64,000 nt of DNA from Gnetum montanum (GCA_015680685.1 MNCI01006688.1:1-64000); one strand, 5' to 3'. Numbered from the stretch's first letter, positions 31,304-43,679 are shown. The notes: generated by a model from the sequence alone, not told the origin. A program made the numbers and translations.

Positions 31304-34300
31304 AATATGACATGGCCATGCATGAGCAACTTCTCTCACCTTTAGTCCTCACTAGGCCTCATGACGGTATTAAACAATGCATTAATCCACATTGCCTAGA
31401 TCTTGAGCCTACAGCTTACAATGAATACATAGCATCCTAAGAGACACCACTAGATTGGCTCAACCATCTAGTTAAGGCTCTTGATCTAGAGGCAGGGGAC
31501 ATTATAGAAGATCCCCTCATTGAGATCCTTATGACAACACCTAATGGCAAGGTGAAAATGCTAAAATTGATCTCCTTGATAGATCCCCAAGATGCCCAAA
31601 ACATCACTAAGGTGCTAAACAACAACATTAAAGAGTTTGCATGGTCATATGAGGATATGTTGGGCCTAGACTTGAAGCTATTCTAGCACAATATCATCTT
31701 GGACCCCTACATTAAGTTAATGAAACAAAAAGAGTGTAAGGTTTGACTTGAGGTGGTGTTGGTCATTCATGATAAAATCACCAAGCTTTATAAAGGTAGT
31801 TTCATTTGGGCTATTGATTATGTAGACTAGGTCTCCAACATCATAGTTGTGCCCAAGAAAAAATAGAAGTATATGCATTTACATAGACTTCTAGAACTTG
31901 AAGAAGGAAACCATTAAAGATGACTTCCCTTTATCTAGTATTGATCAGCAGATTGATACCATGGCTAGACATGCCTTGTTATCCTTTATGAATGGGTTCT
32001 TGGGTTACAACCAAATTGGGATCAACCTAGGGCACCAGCTTAGCACAACCTTTATGAGCCCTTGGAGTACATTCTAATACATGATGATGCCCTTCAAACT
32101 TAAGAATGCAAGAGCACCATATCAATGAGTGATGGCACACATCTTTAGCGATTACATGCTACGTTTGCTCAATGATTATTTTGATGACATAGTAGTTATG
32201 TCCAAAGTGGCTCATAACCATGCAAATGATCTAGACATAGTGCATAAATAATGTCTTAAATATGATCTTAGGTTGAACCCCAAGAAATGTGTTTTTAGTG
32301 TTACAATGGGCCAAATGCTTAGTTTTGTAGTATCTAAAGTAGGCATACACATGGACCCCAACAAGGTTAAGGCCATAAACAACTTGGTACCTTTGGCTAA
32401 ACTTAAGGAGCTATGAGGGCTGCAAGGTAGATTGTAGTTTATACATAGGTTTATCATGTAGTTAACTGACAAGTTATAGCCAATCCAACATCTGCTCAAG
32501 AAAGGAGCCCACTTCAAGTGGACAGCTCAATGCCAACGAGCATTTGACGATCTTAAGCAAGAGCTAGCTCAACTTCCTATGGTTCACTGTCCATAAGGAG
32601 ATAAACCTTTCTACATCTACCTTGTCACCTTTAACAAGCCCATCACTTCTCTGCTTTGCCAAAAGCAAGATGATGGTATAGAGGTCCCAGTTTACTACAT
32701 GAGCCATGCATTAGTTGCCCACGGAGCAAAATATAATGATGTGGGAAAGTACTGCCTTGCCTTAGTCTTCTCACTCAAGAAGTGAAGGCATTATCTTTTT
32801 TGTAGTAAAGTCAACATCATTTACAATAATAACATACTCTAAGTAATTATAATGAATATCTATGAGAGCAGTCATATTGCATGATGGAAAGTAATAATAG
32901 TATATTTTAACCTACATTACGTTGTTCAAGTGTTGACAAAAGGTCAAGCTCTAGCTGCATAACTCACAGCTTCACCCATGAATGATCAGGCAACTATTGA
33001 CCCAGAATTTCTAGATGAGCATTTTAATAATGTTAGTTAAGTGCCTGACAACTATGAGGCACTCTTGCATTTCAATAGTGCTTCAACCTTTCAAGGGGTA
33101 GTGTCACTGTTGTTATCACATTTCGCTCCAAGGAGATTCAACCCTTCACTTGCTATTTTGCATTCCCTTTCACCAACGATGTCACAAAGTACAAAGTTCT
33201 CCTTAGGGGTACCCTTGAAGCATGTGACCTAGGAATTCAATGCATAGCTATTCAAGGTGACTCATAGTTAGTGGTTAACAAGGTGATAGAGGTTTATGTC
33301 TACAAGGCTCAACATTTACAACCTTACTATAACCTAGTGAAGCACTTCCTTGAGTAGTTTATAATAATAGATGTCCAATACATTCCCTGAAATGAAAATG
33401 CCTTTGCCAATGCATTAGCAACATTAGCCTTAAGCATTGCACTTGACATGTTCCATGCATTGCCCATATCGATGGTGGATTGCATTGTGCCTATCATGCA
33501 AATCACTGATGTTGCATCCATAGCCACAATTAGCATGATGCACATAGAAGAATGGTATGATGACAATAAGGCATACCTTCTATAGGGTGAGCCTCTGCAA
33601 CACTTAATTGCCACTCAAAAAGATGCAGTGCATAAACAATTGTGGCAGTACATTATCATGGGTGATAATACCTTATGTTGTAGATCCTACAATGGCATAT
33701 TACTAACTTGCATGAGTGACAATGAAGCACAAACAATTGTTGAACAAGTCCATGAGGGGTTGTGTGGAGGTCACATAGCACCTAGGGCAATGGCAATGAA
33801 GATTAGATGCTTGGGCTATTATTGGCCTTACATGAAGCCTAATTGCATCTCCAAGGTCAAAACATGCAATGTGTGTTAATGGCATGGCAACCTAATGCAC
33901 GTACCACTGATTGAACTACACACAACACAAATCATGTGGCTATTTCAATGTTGGGGATTGGACATCATTGGACCTATAACACCTAAGTCCTCTACAGGGC
34001 ATAGCTTCATCATAATTGCAACTGAGGATTTTACCAAGTGGGTTGAGGCTATTCCCCTTAGGAAGATGACATCACAATAGGTTTGCAAATTTGTGCTTGA
34101 TAACTTAGTGACCTATTTTGATTTACCCATGACCATAGTCATAGACAATAGGAAACAATTTAGTAGTGCTAAAACTAAAGCCTTTTGTGAATGCTTTGGT
34201 ATTAAACATTTCTTCTCATCATTGCACTATCCTCAAGTGAATGCCCAAGTGAAGGCCACAAACAAAGTCATTGTCAACATTCTAAATAAGATGCTTGACA

Positions 34301-34440
34301 ACAGTAAGTGATGATGGCATGAGTAATTAGTCTACACACTCTAGGCCTACCACACAACATGACAAATGGCAACAAGTAAGATGCCTTAAAGTCTTATCGA
34401 TGGATCTGAAGTAATTTTTCCCCTTGAATTGCAGGTTGCA
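31304..34440 (+). pseudogene. Element A pol: RT, RNase H, second RNase H, integrase (decayed)
   Basis: Aligns with Tat-1 542-3962 throughout. Readable blocks: 'LDLEAGDIIEDPLIE', 'FAWSYEDMLGLDLKL', after a frameshift near 31860 'LLSFMNGFLGYNQI', the catalytic 'YFDDIVVMS' (both Asp kept, about 32177), 'LNPKKCVFSV', the RNase H start absent from Tat-1 ('KPFYIYLVTFNKPITSLL', 'EVPVYYMSHALVAHG'), the integrase finger 'VHEGLCGGH' then 'KTCNVC', and core acidic residues in 'WGLDIIGPITPK' and 'VIDNRKQF'; 'QVKATNK' shows Lys where the catalytic Glu should be. Second RNase H traces sit at 33030-33430. Many TAG stops replace Gln or Trp of Tat-1. It ends near 34440, short of the full C-terminus. Confidence 0.88.
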
Positions 34441-34479
34441 TCACTCTGGGTAATCCTCTCAAACTTCATTAATAAATTA

Positions 34480-34740
34480 TAAGTATGCTATGACTATAAA
34501 TTAGCACAACGAGTTTGCTATAACTATAAACTAGCATAGCATCCATTTTCTATGATGTTAAACTGGCATAAAAACAACATTTGTCTATCATGATGTTAAA
34601 TTGGCACAACATTTGTCCTTGAGTCATGACATTAAACTAACATAATAGCATTCATCTACTATGATATTAAACTAGCATACAATAGTTTGCTAGGACTATA
34701 AACTAGTACACCACGGTCTATTAAGACCTTAAACTAGGTT
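34480..34740 (+). repeat. 'GAYNTTAAACTGGCA' array, element A 3' UTR
   Basis: About nine units, for example 'tatgactataaattagcaca', 'tgatgttaaactggcataaa' and 'aagaccttaaactagg'. It has the same position and core as 3990-4460 of Tat-1. Confidence 0.85.
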
Positions 34741-34876
34741 CACCATCACTCATGCATAGTTCTACAAGCAAGTAAGCAAGAGTAATTCTAACTTCCCCTA
34801 CCCTCCCTCCTCACTTATTTGCACCATATGGGAAGGGAGACTACAGTCCCACAATGGAGAATGACCATTAGCTTAG

Positions 34877-35280
34877 CCTTTGGAGGATTTTTAGCATTAT
34901 GGCCCCACTCACCATTTTGCTAATTTTTTGGGCTCTTGCCATTGCTCTACCTTGGAAGCACTTGTAGCATTATGGCCCCTTGCCATTTTGCTGATTTTTT
35001 GAGCTCTTGTCATCGGTGCAAGCTCCTAAGCACCTACAATATCATCACCCCTAACATTTCATTGAATTTTTGGATGCTTACCATCAACATGGCTCTTGAG
35101 CACTAGTGTCATCATTGCCTCCCACCATTTTCTTGGCTTTTTGAACACCTGCAATTGCCATAGCCTTTGGAGCATTTGTAGTATTATTGCCCTAGGCATT
35201 TTGTTGAATTTTTGAACACTTGTCATTGGTTTAGCCTTTGGAACATTCATAGAATTATCACCCCTAACATTTTACTTACA
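34877..35280 (+). repeat. Approx. 72-bp tandem repeat, 5-6 units, element A 3' UTR
   Basis: Units begin 'gcctttggagcatttgtagt' and contain 'cattttgctgattttttg' and 'gagctcttgtcattgg'. Starts lie near 34879, 34955, 35025, 35089, 35160 and 35231. Tat-1 has only one recognisable unit (about 4575-4620), so the array expanded in the element A branch. This is the type of array proposed to seed satellite DNA. Confidence 0.75.
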
Positions 35281-35795
35281 TTGCATGTTTTGTTGTTTTC
35301 TTGCCTTTTTAGAGTTGTGTTTGTAGGATGAAGCACCAAGGTGGTTGTGCAAAGGCGCATCTCATCACAGTGACAAGTCACCACATCTCTCCAATGTGCA
35401 TAATTGGACTAGTTGAGCCTCTCAAGAGTGCATATCCCTATTACCTTGTTATGATCTACATCCATCCCTATGCCTCCATACTTTTACATCCCCCTATATA
35501 ATCAAAACTACAAACCCCCGTGACCACATGGCATCCTTTGCTAGAGAAATCATAAAACCCAAGGTAGACATAACATAGGATATTCTATGGGGAGCCTCTA
35601 TTGGTTGGTCAAAGCCTAGGTGGATGTACCACAAGTCATCCTGAGGAGGAAACACCTATCCCATAGATGCAATGTGGTTTCGTAAGCATTAGAGCAAAGC
35701 CCATCTGGTGGCACATAGTCCACTTGGTGAAAAGCACCTTGCAGTCAGCATTTAAAAAAGTGCAGAACCCAAAAAAGGTTCACCCCATAGCAACA

Positions 35796-35836
<41 letters not shown>

Positions 35837-36171
35837 GGCAAAGGGGAAAAAGCATGTTCCCAAGCAAATTAGTAGAGCTACAATTTTGCAATTGGTCAAG
35901 CTATGAGTCCACCTTGACTCTCTCATGAGCACTATGATGAGAGGTTAATTTTTTTAGAGGCAAGCCACCCTAGTGCCATGGTCCACTATTAGTAGTGTTG
36001 ACTTTGCATCTTGCATCATGACATCTTATTTGCATTTCATCTCCCCTATTATCCCCTAGCATATCACCTACACCTTTTACCCCTAGTATATCCTTATCCA
36101 TAGCACTCTTGAGCATGGTGCAACAACATCCAACCATGCATGGAAGAGCGATGTTGGTGCCAAGCTTGCTG
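35281..36171 (+). other. Element A 3' UTR, remainder
   Basis: Noncoding, with blocks shared with Tat-1 4900-5600 ('aagagtgcatatccctatta' near 35424). It has a poly(A) tract at 35803-35828 followed by 'gaagaaaaggcaaaggggaa'. No gene seen. Confidence 0.6.
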
Positions 36172-36247
36172 TGGTGTTTTGCAATTCTTTGTTGATGTCT
36201 CTTAGGCCACTCCTCGACATCAACAAAGAGAAACCAATGAAACACCA
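36172..36247 (+). other. Conserved hairpin spanning polypurine tract and LTR edge, element A
   Basis: The inner stem TCTTTGTTGATGTC (36186-36199) pairs perfectly with GACATCAACAAAGA (36216-36229). The outer stem TGGTGTTTT (36172-36180) pairs with the first LTR bases TGAAACACCA (36238-36247). Tat-1 has the same structure (5614-5690) with different bases in the stem. Confidence 0.8.
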
Positions 36248-37969
36248 TCAAATTTTGGGTACTTCATCTCAACTAAAAATTTGTCTAAGTGTCAACATGA
36301 GGCAAATTTTTTAATAAGTGTTGGGAACTCTCTCCACTACACCAAAGCATAGTCAGCCTAGTGGAGAGTGTAGTCAGCTCCAAACATAGATTTTATGCAA
36401 TTTTACCTAAGTGTTAACATGAAACAAGAAGTTGAAAATTTTTCTAAGTGTTGGGACTATGCTCTCCACTACATTGGAGCGTAGTCAACTTAGTAGAGAG
36501 CATAGTCAACACCAGAGGCTAGTTTTGCAAATTTTCTTAAGTGTCAAGCTAGCATCTATAGAGCATGATTGGCATGGAAGAAATAGTTTGGTAAAATTTT
36601 CTAACTGTCGAGACTACGCTTTCCACTAGACTAGAGCATAGTCAGCATTGAAGGCTCAGTTTTTTGTAGTTTTTTCTAACTATTGAGACTACGCTCTCCA
36701 CTACCCTAGAGCATAGTCAAGTGTAGTCAATTGGAAGCCTGATTTTTATAGAAATTTCTCTAAGTTCTGGGACTATGCTCACCCCTAGTCAAGAGCACAG
36801 TCAGCTTCCCCTAGAGCATAGTTAGCACCTAGCCACTTTTCTACAAAATTTTTTTAAGTGTTGGACTATGCTCTTCCCCAGTCTAGAGTGTAGTCAAGTG
36901 TAGAGATGCTAAAAAACCTCCAAAGGCCTCCACAACATACCATCAACATTCACATCCAACACATCTCTAGCAAGTAGCATGCATCTTTTGGCACCCCATT
37001 TTATCCTAAAATTGTAACTACGCTCGACACCACTCGAGATATTGGATAGTGTAGTCCTTGAGTGTAGTCTTAAAATTTGCATTTTTTGCATTTTTGTTAG
37101 GTAGATTGCAGTCTTGTAGGCACAAAAACATGTAGTTGGTAGTGTAGTTATAGTTTGGTAGTCTCACAAAGTCCATGGGAGCACACCAGAGCATACCACT
37201 GCTTGCTTTAGTGGAGAGTGTAGTTGGGTGCAACTTAGTTCTAGCCATTCCACTATGACATGGTAACCAATCCGCATTCCATGGGAACTAGGCCTATAAA
37301 TACCATAGTCCTCTATGTTTTAGGGGTTGCTAATTTGAAAGTTGGAATTCCTATTATTTGGCATTTTTGAGAGTGCATTTGGCATTTTGGCAAGGTAAAT
37401 CATTCAAACATCATTGCAGCTCATTGTAGACTACTACAATTCATTGCACATTGTGGTGGCCAACCCAACAGGCACAGAAACTATGGAGGACATCAATTTT
37501 TATGGCCTAGACACTCCAAGATTGTGACTATGTTGTCTACTATACCTACTGTACACCACATACCTTCTCACCCCTTTTGAGGTTAACTACGTTCAACCCT
37601 GTTTAGGGTGGTGTTGCTTTCTATCTCGCTCTTTTTTCCATGCACTTTTAGCATTTTTATTTACATTTTGGCATTTTACTAGCATTTTCAGCTATTTTTA
37701 CACATAATTACATGTTGACACCTTCATTTTTAGTGGAAACCCTTGACTACGCTCACCCCCAGTTGACACCATCGACACCATGAACACTGCACAAACACTT
37801 TGCACCATTTCGGCATAGCATTTTGTAGGTCCCCGTTTGATCAATAAGACTATTTTAGGCACCCTACCTCTACTTCTAGTAGGTCCTCACATGGACATAG
37901 GGTTAAATCTATGCACTTGCAAACCTCTCCATATTCCCATTCTAGCTACTAACATTTTCAGTTGCTATA
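36238..37969 (+). mobile_element. Element A 3' LTR
   Basis: 1732 bp; aligns with 16505-18303 through its length, including the hairpin array (36320-37240), the TATA region (about 37291-37310) and the end '...ttgctata'. By eye, differences from the 5' LTR are frequent, which means an old insertion. Confidence 0.87.
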
Positions 37970-39120
37970 GGCAAGTGGCAAGTGACAGGTGTAGTAGGTC
38001 ACATAAGAGCAATAGGCATTGCACACGGAGGGGCAATAAGTCTGTAGAGGGTGGTAGTAACCCATGGAGGTGTGGAGAGTAGTAGGCATCACAAGCAAAG
38101 GGCAACAACGGTGGGGATGCATGTGAAGGTGGTGGTGCATGCAGGAGTGTGGGGAGTGTGGTGGTAGTGGTGGCGGATGAATGACCACACATCATTGTGG
38201 TCCTTACAAAGGGCTTGTTTTAATTAATTTTTTTATAAAAAAGGTGGGGCTTGGGGTAAACCCATGACTTCATACTTCCTCTTTTTTTGAAATACAAATT
38301 AAAATTAAAATTAAAAATTTAAAAAAGCATTTTATTTTTTAAATTTTTATACTGCATGCAAATCAAGAAATGCAATATCTCCCAAACTGTAAGTCTATTT
38401 GAGACAAAATTTGTACTATTGGAATCATCTTAGAGAGTACTATGCATTGGACATAGTATTATGGTTCAAAAATTAAGTTTAATATTTCAATATTATGAAA
38501 GGTTCAGCTAGCTTATTCTACCAAAATGACATTACTAGGTTGACATATGGGTAGCTTGACATCTTCTAGATTACTTGGATTTAATTGTAAAAGATGAAAT
38601 AATCCTATGATGATCTTAGATTGAATCCCTTGAATTTGCTAATGCATAGATTTTATGTGAGATGAATAGTGCTAAGTTAGAAAGGTTAAGTGCTTAGAAT
38701 AATATGTTTCAACAAAGAAGATCAATGTAGATAATGGTTATTAAATTTTTGGGAGAAACTTACCAATGACCTTAATAAAATAATATTTATAATATTAAGA
38801 TAGGTAAGAGTTACCTAGACTAGTGTATCCTTATCTTACCAACATCTCTTTCAAGTGATGAATCTTGATAAGGCATAATTAGATCTTCATCGGTCAATGA
38901 TATTCATGAAAGAATTTTTTTGGTTGGTATGATTTACATCTTTTGTAGATGTTTGATCCACTGTTTATGAAATTAATGGAAAGGTATCTTATGGATTACA
39001 TCACAGACATTTGGTGCATTCAGTGATGGTCAATGACTTTACTTGTTTCATGGCTTCATGGTTCATCGTTAGGTTCATGTTGTAGTTGGTCCATGGTTTT
39101 GAATAGCCCTTAGGTCGTGA
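37970..39120 (-). other. Element B interior, upstream fragment (leader)
   Basis: Matches 11600-12714 of the other B interior. It is the part of the first B interior that was separated by element A. On the minus strand it follows the primer site and stops at A's target site. No gene seen. Confidence 0.75.
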
Positions 39121-39137
39121 TTTTCTTTGATACTAAT
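39121..39137 (-). promoter_or_regulatory. Primer binding site of element B (outer)
   Basis: The minus strand reads 'attagtatcaaagaaaa' right after the LTR. It is identical in form to 12715-12729 and resembles an initiator-Met tRNA primer site. Confidence 0.65.
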
Positions 39138-39711
39138 TGTGGCATCCTATTTCCAGATGTCATGGAAAACATCAAATCTATGTTATATTAGACATTATGC
39201 ATAAGAATAAAATATAACAAACATCAAATATATGTAACCTTTGACATTATTCTTTTATAAAATAACAATAAAAATGTAGTAAGAGAAGGAAAATAATTCT
39301 TTATTGATATGGAATAGAGTATCCAAATCATGGTTTAAGAGTGCTCCTTGGGGTTTTCTTCCTTCAAAATCTATCCCCTTAGAGGCAATCCAACATTGCC
39401 ACCATGGTTAGACCTACAACCGGCTAGAAGGAATGGCCAATCCTCTTCCTATCCAACTTCACTTGGTTCTCATGACTTGCTTGTACTAGTTCTGCTAATT
39501 TATGCCAACACAACCTCTAAGCCTAGCTATAAATGCATTAGGTCAAACCCTTGAAGGTTACCTCAAGAGACATGTTCGTTATTATAATGTGCCTTTTCAA
39601 GTCTCAGTTAAAACTTCCCTTTTAGGTCTTGTTAAGATAATGATAACACTTGTTATGAAGAGCCATCATTTTTGTTATGCAATAGCACCATTTGGGAATG
39701 GGAACGTTACA
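39138..39711 (-). mobile_element. Element B 5' LTR (LTR-c)
   Basis: 574 bp. On the minus strand it starts TGTAACGTTCCC at 39711 and ends GGATGCCACA at 39138. It is the outer 5' end of B; the flank aaaca at 39712-39716 belongs to element G. Confidence 0.85.
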
Positions 39712-42660
39712 AAACACCAATGTGGTTAAAGAAAAATGTCAAGTAACTATCACAACCATGATAAAGAAAATCTTAGAATTAGCTATGTTATGATTTAGGA
39801 AATTTCAATTTGTTTTACTTATTTTTGAAGGGTTAATTAAGGATCAACAAGTTAATTTTTTTATTGATAGTGGAGCAAGTGATAATTTTATTTTTCTAAC
39901 TCTAGTTAAGACATTAAATTTAATCCTACCTTCCAAGATAGTTATTAAAGTGGAACTTGTAGATGAAATGACCATGGGTAAGCATACAAAGTATGATGAA
40001 ATTAAAGTTAAATTTATCCTTTAATAAATTTCTTTTATTGGTGAATTTTTTAAATTTAAATGAGCAGATGTAGATACAATCTTAGAAATGTATTTCCTAA
40101 AAACACTTAATATTATTGCCCATTTTGGAATTCATGTTTTAGAAGTGCCAACCACTAACCAAATCAATATTCTAAAAGGGGTAGGAATACTAAAGAAAAT
40201 TTAGAGTGTAACTATTAAGAAAGCCAAGAGACTAATAAAAAATGATGCTACTATGTTCATTGTAAAGTAATTTAACCCTATAAAAGTTTTGATATTGAAA
40301 TTTCAAATCAACTTAAGGAATAAAAGAATTTAGTATTAGTAAAACTAAAGAATTAACACCAAAAAGAACTATCAAATATGCCATTAACATCATTCCAGGT
40401 ATAGAACTAGTCTTAAAAGCCCTGTATAAATTTTCTACTTTAAAACTAAGAAAATTAAAAGTACGACTAGATCAATTACTGGAGGAAGGAAAGATTCATC
40501 CTACTATCTCATCTTGGAAAGTACTAGTCCTATTTGTCAAAAAGAAGGATTACATCTTACAGTTATGTATCAATTATAGGGTGTTAAAACAAAGTAATGA
40601 TTAAGAAAATCTACCCTTAACCTAAAATAGATGACTTATTTGATCAACTTATAGGAGCATGTTATTTTTGCAAGATTGATTTAAAATCAAATTATCTTAA
40701 GATAAAGATTAAATAAAAAAATATTGAGAAATTGCATTTAGAACTAGATACATATTATATGAATTTTTTGGGATTCCATTTAGATTGACTAACGTTCCTG
40801 CAACATTTATGACATTGATGAATAATATCTTTCAAGAATATCTTGATAGATTTGTTATTGTATTTATCGGAGGGACATGTGAAACATTTAAAATTACTAT
40901 GGACATTCTTAAGAAAAATCAATTAAAGGAAAAACTAAGAAAATGTGAGCTCTTAAAGAAGAAGTATCATATTTGGGTCATATCGTATCTAAACAAGGAC
41001 TACAGATAGATTCGTCTAAAATTAATGTAGTCTATGAATTATTGGAACCTCAAGTTGATATAGAAGTTCATAGTTTTTTTTTTTTTGGGTTTAATAGGTT
41101 TCTATTGGTGTTTTACTAAAGATCATTCTACTCTTGTAGATTCTTTGATTAATCCTTATAAGAAAAACATGTATTTAACTTTGATGGAAGATGCAATGAA
41201 GCTTTTCTAAGATTAATAACAACACCCATCCTAGGAATCCCAAATGAACAACTACCATTTGAAGTATCTATGAATGCTTGTGGAGTAGGGATTAGTATGA
41301 TCCTTTCACAAGAAGACAAAGTGATATGTTTTGAGTCTCATAAATTTATGAGGAGTTGAGATAAATTATTCAACCCATGATCTAGAATTATTAGTAATTG
41401 TACATGCTTTAAAATTTTAGAGGCATTACCATTTTTGAAAAATATTTTTATTGAAAACTCATCAGAAGAGTCTAGAATATTTGATGAAGGAACCCATCTT
41501 GAACATTAGACAACATAGATGGGTGGAATGACTTGCTAAATATAATTTTAAGATGAAGTACATTTAAAGAAAAAAAATGTAGTGGCAAACATCTTTAGTC
41601 AAATATTGAATTTAATGATTGGTATTATAACAACTCCTATGGAAGAAGAGATTAAGAATTAGATAAAGGAAGATCCTTATTTTAAGTAAATTTCAACTAA
41701 CATAACATCTGAACCTAATTATCATCTCTCCCTAGAAGGTTGTTGATGGAAGGAGAGAGATTATGTTTTCTAGAAGGTACCTAGAGACATAGATTATTAA
41801 TTGAAGCTAATGAAGTACCATATGTTGAACATCCTAGTTATATCAAAACCTATGTGATGATATATAAGTTTTATTTTTGGCTTGGGATGAAGAATGATAT
41901 ATCCAGTTATACTAAAAATTATTTAATGTGTCAAAGAATAAAAGGAGAGAAAAATAAACCAAGTGGATTATTGCAACCTTTAAAAGTCCCAACATGAAAA
42001 TGGAAAGACGTTATCATGGACTTCATTGTAGGATTACTAGTAACAAAAAGGGGAATGCCTCAATTGTAGTTATGGTTTATCTTTTATCAAAGATAGCTCA
42101 CTTTATATTCTTGAAATCAACAAATATAGTAGAATACATAGATTAGAAATTTATATAGGAGGTATTCCAACTACATGAATGCTCCAAATCAATCACATCA
42201 AATAGAGATCCTAAGTTTATTTTTGAATTTTGGTAAAAAGTTTTCAAGGAACTTGGAATCCAATTGAAGTTTAACACAATGTACCATTCTAAAACTAATG
42301 GAAAAATAGAAAGAGCTGATAGAATATTGGATGAAATTTTATGAAGTTATAGTAGGAGTAGATCCAAGATGTGGGAAAACTACTTATATTTGGCCAAATT
42401 CATCTATAATAATAGTTATCAAGAATCCATCCATAAAACCTCATTTGAGATTGTGTATGAATAAAATTTCCAAACATAATTAACTTGGGTTGACCCTACT
42501 CTAAGAGTGTAATGAAAGGAAGAAGAAATGAAAATAATGAAAGATGTTATTATAAGGATGAAACAGAATTTGCAAGTAGCCCAAGATAAGTATAAGGGGC
42601 ATGCAAATCAACATTACCTTAAAAAGAGTTTTAGATTTAAGACTAGATATGTTGAGAGTT
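39712..42660 (+). pseudogene. Element G protease, RT, RNase H, integrase (decayed chromovirus-like)
   Basis: Protease: 'DQQVNFFIDSGASDNFIF' with intact Asp-Ser-Gly (about 39850-39895). RT: 'GKIHPTISSWKVLVLFVKKK' (about 40488), 'IPFRLTNVPATFMTLMNNIF' (about 40770), then 'DRFVIVFIGGTCETFKI' where the catalytic YxDD box is replaced. Integrase: 'FYFWLGMKNDISSYTKNYLM' then 'CQRIK' (about 41875-41940), core acidic residues in 'IMDFIVGLL' and 'SNRDPKFIFEFW', and 'NGKIERADRILDE' with the Glu. Stops and shifts are dense. The order and style fit a chromovirus; no chromodomain is recognisable. Confidence 0.8.
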
Positions 42661-42667
42661 AGATTGG

Positions 42668-43582
42668 TGTAGGAGGATTTCTTTTGATTCCCTTATTCTT
42701 TCCTACATGTGTATTTTTGTAGGTTCTGGGCTTTGTAGAGGCATCTTGGAGGATAAGAAGACATCTTGACCAAGAGTTGAGTATTTTTAGAAGACATCTT
42801 AGGGCTAATAGAAGACATATTATTCTAAGAGGAGGTGTCTTGGGGGAGAAGTCTCAAGCAAGACATCTTGTACAAAAAGGAGACATCTCATCCATGGAGG
42901 AGACATCTTCCAAAAATAGTAGACATCTCGTCTAATGTTGTGTTTTACTGAAGATGACTCGAGGAGGCTAGAGATGACCTATATGACTAAGAAACTTCTA
43001 GCATTGATTGTTCTAAGTTGGAAAATAGTTGAGAGATGGGGGAAAAGATAGAAATAGCATGAAAACTCCAAATTGAGCTTGTGGAAAGTTTCCCTAGGTT
43101 TTTATCTTTTTATATTAATAAATATGTTGATGTTTCATGCTTATGGATGGATAGAGAGTGAGAAGAGTAGTCTTGGTGAGAGTTCTTGAGTTGAGAAGGG
43201 CTTGGAAAAAATGGAATAGAGCATATTAAGCAAGTGTAGGTGTGGTTATATCTCTAGGATCAATGTGTGTGGATTGGCCTATGTATTCTTATCTCTTGTT
43301 TACTTCTCTAAATTGAATCTTAGTCCTAGGTTGTGTGAGAGATTTTCCATTAGTTGTGTCTTGCATTGAGAACAATCATTGTGTGATTGTAAAACCTCCT
43401 ACTTTGTAGCATCATTTAAGTGTTTAAGTATTTCTAGGTTTTAAAAGCCCCGTTGTAATCTTCTAATCAAATAATTAAAGATAGCTAGTTTTCTTATTTT
43501 CTAGTAAATTAATTATCTTTTCATAAGATCTAGATTTAGTATTTAAAGATGATTAATTATTAGAGTGAGCCTACTCTAGTGT
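42668..43582 (+). mobile_element. LTR-like segment between elements G and E
   Basis: It starts TGTAGGAGGATTTC after the G integrase tail and stops just before a primer-site-like 'attggtactagatctttg' (43584-43601). It contains a 'tttttatattaataaatatg' TATA-like block near 43108. I cannot tell whether it is G's 3' LTR, E's 5' LTR or a shared remnant, because no second copy is in the window. Confidence 0.5.
42757..42935 (+). repeat. 'AGACATCTT' repeat cluster
   Basis: Seven copies of agacatctt or agacatctc within about 180 bases, spaced 18-40 bases apart, some preceded by 'gag' or 'gga'. They lie in the early (U3-like) part of the LTR-like segment, where enhancer repeats are common. Confidence 0.8.
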
Positions 43583-43679
43583 TATTGGTACTAGATCTTT
43601 GTATTTATCATTGCTTAGATTTGGTTGAGAATTTTGTCTAGTTTAGATGACATCTAAGAAAAAAATAGGTTTAGGCCCT

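Larger units (their letters stand above)
16505..37969 (+). mobile_element. Element A (Tat-2): full-length Tat/Ogre-like retrotransposon
   Basis: The two LTRs (16505-18303 and 36238-37969) both start TGAAACACC and end TTGCTATA. The flanks ggcag (16500-16504) and ggcaa (37970-37974) form a 4-of-5 target duplication in element B. The interior order is primer site, leader (holding a later insertion), gag, protease, a roughly 7 kb inter-ORF region with an antisense gene, RT-RNase H-second RNase H-integrase, and a repeat-rich 3' UTR. Without the 2.8 kb insertion it is about 18.7 kb. It is a diverged relative of Tat-1 and heavily decayed. Confidence 0.88.
7737..39711 (-). mobile_element. Element B: pol-less LTR element, three LTRs and two interiors, carrying element A
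   Basis: The minus-strand order from 39711 down is LTR (39711-39138), primer site, interior (39137-37970), inserted element A, interior continued (16504-13303), LTR (13302-12730), primer site, full interior (12729-8284), LTR (8283-7737). LTRs run TGTAACATCC...GGATGTCACA on the minus strand. Flanks are caaca (7732-7736) and aaaca (39712-39716), a 4-of-5 target duplication. The full interior is about 4.45 kb and shows no RT, RNase H or integrase. Instead it holds a CCR4-like exonuclease gene and minisatellites. B is therefore a nonautonomous element; its initiator-Met-type primer site suggests that a chromovirus mobilised it. Confidence 0.8.
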
